From Bdellovibrio sp. qaytius (GTDB lineage: Bacteria; Bdellovibrionota; Bdellovibrionia; Bdellovibrionales; Bdellovibrionaceae), in assembly GCA_004011035.1 (NCBI GenBank), contig CP025734.1:2130001-2194000 (forward strand): a stretch of 64,000 nt of DNA, in the 5' to 3' direction. How positions within the stretch are numbered: position 1 is the first letter of the stretch; each line of letters opens with the position of its first letter. The notes below the pieces were generated by a model. It did not search any database and had not been told where the DNA came from. It saw only the letters and a list, made by a program, of their open reading frames with translations. Shown here piece after piece: positions 44,899 through 54,300 of this stretch. The translations under genes were made by a program, and so were the position numbers.

Positions 44899-45711
44899 AT
44901 GAAATTAGAAAATCTTGACCTGTATGCCTTAAAGTACTTTTTCGACACTGTTGAAAGCCAAAGCTTAACTAAAGCTTCTGAAATCAATTTCGTCACTCGC
45001 TCTGCGATCAGCCAGTCGATTTTACGCCTTGAAGACTGGGCCGGCAAAAAGCTAACAACGCATGAGAAAAAGAATTTTCGTTTAACGACTGAGGGTGAAA
45101 GTTTTTATCGCCAGATGAAAGGCTCTTATGAGAGCTTTAAAAAAGCTGTCGCTACTCCGCTTGCGAATGCCCAGTCTTTGAAAGTGGGATGTTCTGCCAG
45201 TACAGCTGAAGCCTTAGTCTTACCGGCACTACAAAAAATTATGCCGCTTAAAAACTTACATCTTGTAACCGGAACGACGGCTCAGCTTAATCAGCGCCTT
45301 GTTGATGGTGATATTAATATCGCCATTTATATTGGTGATAAAAATCCAAATGATAAAAATGAATTTGTGATTGAATCTGGAAGTTTTATTTTGGCTTCTA
45401 AAACGGGAAGACTCACTTCACAAATTATAACTACTGAAATTCGACCTGAAGTCGCCAAACTTCACCGAGTGCTGTTAAAACATAAAATAGAAATGACTTC
45501 TGTGTTCACAGTTGAAAGTTGGTCACTTGTTACTCGCCTTGCTTTAGAACTTGGGCACACGTGTTTGATTCCGGATTTTTTATTGAGCACAAAATTAAAA
45601 AAAGTTTCGCTTAAAGGATTTAGTCATCCCTATCAAGCGATCGTCAGATTTAGATCTTTAGAAAAATTAACTGAAAGCGAAGCGCAGCTGGTTAAACAAC
45701 TGCATCGATAA
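44899..45711 (+). CDS. LysR-family transcriptional regulator
   Basis: A 270-residue regulator, somewhat shorter than usual. The N-terminal winged HTH (about residues 6-64) has YFFDTVESQSLTKASEINFV and SAISQSILRLEDWAGKKL, with the later LTTEGESFY segment. A short periplasmic-binding-like effector domain follows (LKVGCSASTAEALVLPAL). It ends exactly where the convergent RCC1-type gene ends, without a terminator. The divergent exported-protein gene is the most likely local target, which is an inference. Confidence 0.85.
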   Translation: MKLENLDLYALKYFFDTVESQSLTKASEINFVTRSAISQSILRLEDWAGKKLTTHEKKNFRLTTEGESFYRQMKGSYESFKKAVATPLANAQSLKVGCSASTAEALVLPALQKIMPLKNLHLVTGTTAQLNQRLVDGDINIAIYIGDKNPNDKNEFVIESGSFILASKTGRLTSQIITTEIRPEVAKLHRVLLKHKIEMTSVFTVESWSLVTRLALELGHTCLIPDFLLSTKLKKVSLKGFSHPYQAIVRFRSLEKLTESEAQLVKQLHR

Positions 45712-48384
45712 TTATCTGCTTGTACCGAGATTTATGATCGGAAGGTTGTCACCCATTTCGCTAGCACCATCACCTAATGTATTTTGGTGACCTTGACCAA
45801 GTTGCCCCGAACCATTGTATCCCCAACACTTTAATGTCGAATTATCTAAGATAACACACGCCTGCTCGCCGCCAGCTTCAACACGCAAAGCTGTTCGACC
45901 TGTTCCTAAACTGATCGCGGGCAAACTATCACCCATTTCGCTGGCACCATCTCCCAAACTTGTTGTGTTTCCCTGACCGAGATCTCCACCACCATTTTCT
46001 CCCCAACATTTTACTGTTGAGTTATCTAACAATGCACATGTGCTATAACCAGAAGCTGCGATTTGCAATGCAGTTCGCCCTGTCCCTAAACTGATCGCGG
46101 GTAAACTATTACCCATCTCGCCTGCGCCATCTCCTAAACTATTTGTGTGACCCTGACCAAGTTGACCACTGCTATTTAGCCCCCAACATTTTACCGTAGC
46201 ATTATCTAACAGGGCACAAGTATGATTTCCAGATGCAGAAATTTGCACAGCTGTTCTACCTGTTCCCAAATTAACTTCAGGCAAACTATCACCCATCTCG
46301 CCAGCCCCATCACCTAAACTATTCGTATGGCCCTGACCAAGTTCACCATCAGTGTTTTCTCCCCAACATTTTACCTGTGAATTATCTAACAATGCACAAG
46401 TGTGATTACGGCCTGATGAGATAGCTATAGCTGTGCGACTTGTTCCTAAGTTGATCGACGTTAAACTGGCCATCTCACCTGCGCCAACACCTTTAGTGGT
46501 TGAATTTCCCTGACCAAGTTGACCATAAAAATTATAGCCCCAACATTTCACTGTAGAATTATCTAACAAGGCGCAACTGTGCTGTTCACCTGTTGCTATG
46601 GCCGTTGCTGTACGACTTGCACCTAAATTAATTGCTGGCAAACTATCACCCATTTCACCAGCATCATCACCCAAATTGTTTGCGTGTTCTTGACCAAGTT
46701 GACCACTGCTATTTTTACCCCAGCATTTAACGGTCGCATTATCTAACAGAGCACAAGTATGTTTATCATAACTTACAGAAATCTGCGTGGCGGTGCGACC
46801 TGTTCCCAGATTTATCGCCGGCAAGTTATCACCCATCTCGCCAGCGCCATCACCTAAGCTATTTGTATGACCCTGACCAAGTTGCCCTTCTGTGTTGCGC
46901 CCCCAACACTTTACACTTCCATTATCAATAATGGCGCAGGTATGATACGCACCCATAGAGACAGGTTTGTATTTTTGTTTGATATTTTTATTTAAAACTT
47001 TCGTCAGCCGCGAAGTCGATGATCCCAGTTTTACTTTTAATAAAAAGTCTCCCATTTCATTTGCACCATCACCGTAATTTGTTCCATTACCGTAGCCTAA
47101 CTGACCAAGCGAACCGCGCCCCCAACATTTCAACGTACTGTCATCTAAAATCGCGCAAGTTTGCACTTCGCCTGCTGATATGGCCACAGCAGTGCGACCA
47201 GTTCCTAAGTCAATCGCGGGTAAACTATCACCCATCTCACCAGATCCATCACCGAGTTTATTTACATGGCCTTGACCGAGTTGACCGTAAGTATTATCAC
47301 CCCAACATTTCACAGTTGAATTATCTAACAACGCACAGGTATGAGTCAGCCCCGCAGTAATCTGAATTGCTTTACGATTTGTTCCTAAATCAATGACTGG
47401 CAAACTATCACCCATTTCACCAGAGGCATCACCTAAACTATTGGTGTGACCTTGACCAAGTTGGCCTGAAGTGTTTCCGCCCCAACATTTCACTGATGCA
47501 TTATCTAAAAGCGCGCAGCTGTGCGTATTACCTATCGCAATAGCAACTGCTGTGCGACTTGCTCCCAAGCTTATCGCCGTTAAATTATTACCCATCTCAC
47601 TTGCGCCCTTACCTAAACTATTTGCATGGCCTTGACCAAGTTGGCCCGAAGAGTTTAGCCCCCAACACTTAACAGTTGAATTATCTAACAACGCACAGGT
47701 ATGACTGCCCCCTGCCTCGAGAGCGACGACCGTGCGACTTGCACCTAAATCAATGACAGGTAAACTATCACCCATTTCGCTGGCGCCATCACCAAGTGCA
47801 TTCATATGCCCTTGACCAAGTTGACCTGAAGGATTGTTACCCCAACATTTCGCCGTTGAATTATCTAACAACGCACAACTATGAAAATTACCCACAGATA
47901 CAGCCACTGCCGTACGACTTGTTCCTAAATTAATTGCCGACAAGCTATCACCCATTTCACTGGCGTCATCGCCTAAATTATTCGTATGACCCTGACCTAA
48001 CTGGCCTGCATTATTATAACCCCAACATTTCACCGACGAATTATCTAACAACGCACAAACATGCGACTGCCGCATTGCAATTTGTTTAACTGTTCGCCCA
48101 GTACCTAGATTGATCGCAGGCAAGTTGTCACCCATTTCACCTGCACCATCACCTAAATTATTCGTATGCCCCTGGCCGAGCTGGCCATAGCCGTTGCCAC
48201 CCCAACATTTCATTGTCGAATTATCTAAAATCGCACAAGTCGCATTCGTACCTGTCACAATCTGTTTTACTTTAAGCGAATTTTTCTGATTCATCATGCC
48301 CATTGGGCGAATCCCACCAGCTAGGGCATTGCGCCCGCCGATGAACAAGAATGAAAAAACAATTAATTTACTTATTAAGTTCAT
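45712..48384 (-). CDS. Exported RCC1-repeat protein with two predicted seven-bladed propellers
   Basis: An 890-residue exported protein (signal peptide 1-22, VFSFLFIGGRNALA). I count 14 repeats of about 55-60 residues, each with CALLDNSTVKCWG and GQLGQGH followed by EMGDSLPAINLG. Seven lie before and seven after a non-repeat linker at about residues 450-478, so it fits two tandem seven-bladed RCC1-type propellers. Each blade has two Cys nine residues apart, possible disulfides. It lies 7 bases downstream of the giant fibre gene, so the two are probably co-transcribed. A surface or adhesin role is inferred; no enzyme motif is seen. Confidence 0.85.
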   Translation of the reverse strand: MNLISKLIVFSFLFIGGRNALAGGIRPMGMMNQKNSLKVKQIVTGTNATCAILDNSTMKCWGGNGYGQLGQGHTNNLGDGAGEMGDNLPAINLGTGRTVKQIAMRQSHVCALLDNSSVKCWGYNNAGQLGQGHTNNLGDDASEMGDSLSAINLGTSRTAVAVSVGNFHSCALLDNSTAKCWGNNPSGQLGQGHMNALGDGASEMGDSLPVIDLGASRTVVALEAGGSHTCALLDNSTVKCWGLNSSGQLGQGHANSLGKGASEMGNNLTAISLGASRTAVAIAIGNTHSCALLDNASVKCWGGNTSGQLGQGHTNSLGDASGEMGDSLPVIDLGTNRKAIQITAGLTHTCALLDNSTVKCWGDNTYGQLGQGHVNKLGDGSGEMGDSLPAIDLGTGRTAVAISAGEVQTCAILDDSTLKCWGRGSLGQLGYGNGTNYGDGANEMGDFLLKVKLGSSTSRLTKVLNKNIKQKYKPVSMGAYHTCAIIDNGSVKCWGRNTEGQLGQGHTNSLGDGAGEMGDNLPAINLGTGRTATQISVSYDKHTCALLDNATVKCWGKNSSGQLGQEHANNLGDDAGEMGDSLPAINLGASRTATAIATGEQHSCALLDNSTVKCWGYNFYGQLGQGNSTTKGVGAGEMASLTSINLGTSRTAIAISSGRNHTCALLDNSQVKCWGENTDGELGQGHTNSLGDGAGEMGDSLPEVNLGTGRTAVQISASGNHTCALLDNATVKCWGLNSSGQLGQGHTNSLGDGAGEMGNSLPAISLGTGRTALQIAASGYSTCALLDNSTVKCWGENGGGDLGQGNTTSLGDGASEMGDSLPAISLGTGRTALRVEAGGEQACVILDNSTLKCWGYNGSGQLGQGHQNTLGDGASEMGDNLPIINLGTSR

Positions 48385-48391
48385 CTCATAC

Positions 48392-51300
48392 CTACTGCAT
48401 ATCAGTGATGTAACTGATATAGCCGATTGTTCCTGCTTTTAAAATCGTGATGATCATATGACCCGAGCCATTCGTGAGTAAATTACCAGAACAAGCCGGC
48501 GCACATCGCCATGTCGAAACACCCGGTGCAGATAACGGGAAATTACCCGTGTTTTGCACGATCAATGTATAAGTTGTTCCATCACGTAAATTATTTAACA
48601 CTAAAGTTGTTGCTGTTGTTGTTGTTGCAATTGTATTTGCGACTGAGAAATTAATTGTTCCTGATGTTGCTGTAGAGTATGCCGTCGTCAGTGTACCACT
48701 CACTTCAAGTGCTGTCGTTGGCGAACTGGTGCCAATACCCACGTTACCCGTCATATAATTAATCGTCGTACCTGATGTCGTCCACTGCGATGAACCACCA
48801 GTTGCGGGAGCCCAGTTAGTTCCATTATACGCAAGTACTTGGCCTGATGCAGGTGCGGTATTCGCACTCGCAATTAAACGCTCGCGTGTACCAGCTCCGT
48901 CGGTCACAAAATAATCAAAACCATTATATTCAATCGTGCCTGATTGTGGCGTTGTTAATAACGTACCCGATGTCAGTTTTAACGGTGCCTTTGATACTGT
49001 TCCTGCAGCTATATGCAACATGGCCGTTGGAGTTGTTGTTCCAATACCTAAATAACCTGAGGCATTTAAAGTCATTTGGTTCGAATTCATAGTCATGAAA
49101 TTCATACTTCCTGTTGAACCCATATATGCTATGCCTGCTCTTACAGTCGCACTTGTTGCACCATTGTACGAATAGACAGCGCGGTCACCAGCAAAACTGA
49201 TATCTCCGCCAACATCCATTTTAGTAAGGGCTAATATATATCCTGAACCTTTTGCTCCAAGAGCTAGATTTTCATTCGCAGCACTAGATAATGTTGATAA
49301 TGTAACACCATTACCAGCTGCATCTGCAGTGATTCCAAGACCTGTTGCCGCACTTCCCGCGTTTGTATTTACACGCAGAGCAGGATTTGTATTTCCATTA
49401 ACTCCAACAGCTAATGCATATGTTGAATTTGTATTTATGGTTAATGGTTTATACGATATCACATCTGTGTCTGTTGTTCTGAAAGACATTGAACCACCCG
49501 CAGAAAAACCAATATCATTTGTACCCACGCTATAGATACCAGTATCAAGATCGCCTAAAAAGCTGATTGATGGAGCACCTGCAGAACCAGCGATTGCTTT
49601 GATTTGTCCGGTCATTGAAACTGTACCATCAGCTTTAAAGTCTCCGCTGCCACCCGCCGTCGCTGGCGCCCACGCTGTGCCATTATATGCTAGCACTTGG
49701 CCTGAAGCCGGAGCTGTTGATAACACTGATCTACCTTGAAGGCCATCTACAGTCATTGTTGATGAACCAGCAGTTGTAATCACATCTCCGCTAAAAGCTG
49801 GTAGTCTTGCTGCAGCTAGTGTTCCCGAAGCTTGTGAACCAGATAAATCGACAAAGTTTAATGTTGATAAACTTCCTAATCCTAAATTAGTTCTTGCTAC
49901 TGTTGCTGATGCTAAATCAGATAAATTATTTGCTTTTAAAACCACGGTCGCAGAATTTGCGGCAGTATAACCTAATACGGCCGCAAGACTTGCTGCAGAT
50001 GATGTGATTTTACCCATGAATGTAGTGTAATCTGCGTTTGATAATAAACCTGCAGTTACAGAACCCGCAGAAGCCAACGGAAGATTAAACGTGTGTATGC
50101 CATTTGCTGATGAAACTCCTGGGGTTACACCAAATGTGCCGAACGCAAATGTTTGTGTTGCTGACGTTGAGCCATTTAATGATGTCATGCCTGCACCTGC
50201 AACACCAAACGCTGACCAACTTGTGCCGTTACAATATTCTACGTTGCCAGAATTATATCGCAATGTACCTGCATAACTTACTGCACATGATGCAGATTCC
50301 ATACTGATACGCACACCACCTGATACATCTAATGTTGTAACTGGTGTCGTCTTACCAATACCAACATTACCTGTGTTATCAATGCGAACACGCTCTGCAG
50401 GAACAGATCCATTATTTCTTGTCCAAAAACCTAAATAGCCACTGTAATCACTGTCGACTGAATTTGTTTTTCCACTTTTAATTCCGGCAAGATCAGTTGT
50501 TGCTCCTGCTGTTGTGTACTTGGCTTGAAAAGCAAGACCAGCACCAACATTTGCCGTCATTGATGTGGCATCTCTTAACGATGTGACGCGCGAAAATGAA
50601 TTTGAAGTTGTAGCTAATCCCACAACATGAAGTGGCGCATCTGGCGATGTCGTACCAATGGCAACAGAACCCTTATCTACGGCTAATGAAATATTATTAT
50701 TATCCATTAGAATTGCCGTGTCTGCGCTGGTCATTTTTTGATTTCCAGTCGTGTAATCATAACCGCGCAAAATTCTAAAATAGTTTTGTGGCTGAATAAA
50801 CATTTCGCTGGTATTGTAATTACCGATGGCACTGTAACTACCTGCTGTGTTTGTTGTAAAACGAATTCTATCGCTATTACCTGTTGTTTCGATATCAAGT
50901 GGCGCACCTGGCGCTGCAGATCCACCGATACCAACTTTTCCTGTGTTGTAATAAATATCACTCGCAAGCGTTGTCCACTGCGATGTGACTGAAGAACTTG
51001 CTGGAGCCCACGCTGTTCCGTTGTACGCAAGCACTTGTCCTGATGTCGGAGCTGTCGCTAACACTGATCTGCCTTGTAGACCATCTACAGTCACTGTTGA
51101 TGAGCCCGCAGTTGTAATCACATCACCGCTAAAAGCTGGCAATCTTGCTGCAGCTAATGTTCCAGAAGCATCTGCTGTGCCTAAGTCTACAAATGCTTTC
51201 GTAGATAAGCCGCCTAATCCTAAATTAGTTCTTGCTACTGTTGCTGAGACTAAATCAGATAAATTATTTGCTTTTAAAACCACTGTCGCAGAATTTGCAG

Positions 51301-54300
51301 CAGTATAACCTAACACGGCTGCGATACTTGCTGCAGACGATGTGATTTTATTCATGAACGTTGTGTAATCTGCATTTGATAGTAAACCTGCCGTTACAGA
51401 TCCTGCTGAAGCTAGCGGGATATTTAATGTGTGTACACCATTAGCTGTTGCAAATAATGGGGCGGTTCCTGTGGCTCCATTAGCAAAAGTTTGTGTGGCA
51501 GATGATGAACCATTTAATGTTGTGATACCAGCACTTGCTGCATTGGCCGGAGTAAATCCTAATGCCGTTGTTACATCACTTGATACTAATGAGGATCTAG
51601 TTGCATACGATCCCAAACCTAAATTGTTTCTTGCCACTGTCGCCGATACTAAATCTGATAAATTATTTACAGCTAATAATGTTCCAACTCCAGCTGAACC
51701 TGAAGCTGCCGGAATATAACCTAACACTTGCGCAACACTTGCTGCACTTGATGTGATTTTATTCATGAATGTTGAATAATCTGCGTTTGATAATAAACCT
51801 GCAGTCACTGATCCAGCTGAAGCTAGCGGAATATTTAATGTGTGTACACCATTAGCTGTTGCAAATAATGGGGCGGTGCCTGTTGCACCATTAGCAAAAG
51901 TTTGTGTGGCAGATGATGAACCATTTAATGTTGTCACCCCTGCACTCGCCGCGTTCGATGGTGTAAAACCCAACGCTGCGACTACATCTGCATTAGTTAA
52001 CGCGGATGATGACGTTACACGGCCTTTATTATCTACTGTCATTTTTGTGTATGTTCCTGGAACTACACCAGTAGTGATCAAGGTTAATGAATTTGATCCT
52101 GATACTGAAGATACATCACCTGAGAAAGTTGGAAGTCTTGCAATCGCTAATGTGCCACTCGCTTGCGATGTAGATAAATCGACAAAGTTTAATTGTGCAA
52201 GCGATCCTAAACCTAAATTGTTTCTGGCTACTGTCGCCGAAACCACATCAGATAAATTATTTGCGGCTAATAAAGTTCCAACGCCTACCGAGCCCGATGC
52301 TGCTGGAATATAACCGAGAACTTGTGCAATTGAGACAGCCGATGATGTGATTTTACCTGAAAAACTTAAGTAATCTGCGTTTGATAATAAACCTGCAGTC
52401 ACTGATCCAGCTGAAGCTAGCGGAATATTTAATGTGTGTACACCATTAGCTGTTGCAAATAATGGGGCGGTGCCTGTTGCACCATTAGTAAAAGTTTGTG
52501 TCGCTGATGATGAGCCATTTAATGTTGTGATTCCAGCGCTGGCAGCATTAGCTGGAGTAAAACCTAAAGCTGTCGTCACATCACTTGATACTAATGAGGA
52601 TCTTGTTGCATACGATCCTAAACCTAAATTATTTCTAGCTGCTGTCGCCGATACTAAATCTGATAAATTATTTGCGGCTAATAAAGTTCCAACTCCAGCT
52701 GAACCTGAGGCTGCCGGAATATAACCTAACACTTGCGCAACACTTGCTGCACTTGATGTGATTTTATTCGTGAACACTGAATAATCTGCATTTGAAATTA
52801 AACCACCCGTTACTGAGGCCACTGATGCTAACGGGATATTTAAAGTGTGAACACCGTTTGCCGTATTAAATGCTGTTGTAGTTCCTGCTGTTCCATACGC
52901 ATATGTTTGCGTTGCCGATGATGAACCATTTAATGTTGTGATCCCAGCACTTGCCGCATTGGCAGGAGTAAAGCCTAAAGCTGTTGTTACATCTGCACTC
53001 GCTAACTGCGCACCACTTGTTACACGACCTTTTGCATCTACAGTTAATTTGGTGTACGTCGCTGCCGACACACCCGAATTTGCTAATGTTAAAATGTTTG
53101 ATCCAGAAACTGATGATATATCACCAGATAAACTTGGAAGTCTTGCAATGTTTAATGTGCCACTCGCTAGTGATGTAGATAAATCGACAAAATTTAATTG
53201 TGCTAATGATCCTAATCCTAAATTATTTCTAGCTACCGTAGAAGATGCAATGTCTGATAAATTATTTGTGGCTAATAATGCTCCAACACCTACGGCGCCT
53301 GAAGCTGCTGGTACATAACCTAACACCTGCGCGATACTTGCCGAGCTTGATGTCATTTTACCAGCGAAACTCACATAATCTGCATTTGATAACAGACCTC
53401 CAATGACTGAGCTTGATGCTGCTAACGGAATATTAAACGAATGAACTCCATTCAAACTTGAAATACTAAACACAGTACCGGCCACACCCGTGGCAAAAGT
53501 TTGTGTCGCCGATGATGAGCCATTTAATGTTGTGATCCCAGCACTTGCTGCATTCGCAGGAATAAATCCTAAAGCTGTTGTTACATCACTTGATGCTAAC
53601 TGTGCACCACTTGTTACGCGTCCTTTGCCATCAACAGTAACTTTTGAATATTGTGTTCCACTCGTCACTTGAGAAAAAGTTTGCAATCTATTTTCTGAAA
53701 TAATTCCAGTTGCAGAAGCACCACTTAGATCAATTGAACTTGCTGTAGCAAATGAACCTAATCCTAAATTATTTCTAGCTGCTGTTGCTGATGTTAAATC
53801 AGATAAATTATTTGCGGCTAATAATGCTCCAACCCCTACTGAGCCAGATGCTGCCGGAATATAACCTAACACCTGCGCGATACTTACAGCACTTGATGTC
53901 ACTTTATTCATGAACGTTGCGTAATCTATGTTTGACAATAAACCTGCAGTAACAGATCCAGCTGAAGCTAGCGGAATATTTAACGTATGAATACCATTCA
54001 CTGTTACAAACGCAGGGGCATTGCCCGCACTCGCATTGGCAAAATTTTGCGTGGCAGATGCTGAACCATTTAATGTTGTGATTCCTGCACTTGCTGCATT
54101 CGCCGGAGTATATCCTAATGCTGTAGTTACATCACTTGATGCAAGCGCAGAAGATGAAGTTACACGGCCCTTTGCATCCACTGTTAATTTTGTATAAGTT
54201 CCTGGAGCAACGCCCGAATTCGAAAGTACGATCGTATTCGACGCGGCCGCAATTGTTGCATCACCAACAAAACTTGGTAAACGTGCGATCGCTAATGTAC

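Noticed and set aside
47019-47360. Plus-strand gene inside the RCC1-type gene
   Set aside because: It is antisense to a strongly conserved repeat frame and has a Leu/His-rich composition typical of shadow frames.
45712-48384. CRISPR-like regular repeats
   Set aside because: The periodicity is that of coding repeats in one open frame, with diverged copies and no short identical repeat/unique spacer pattern.
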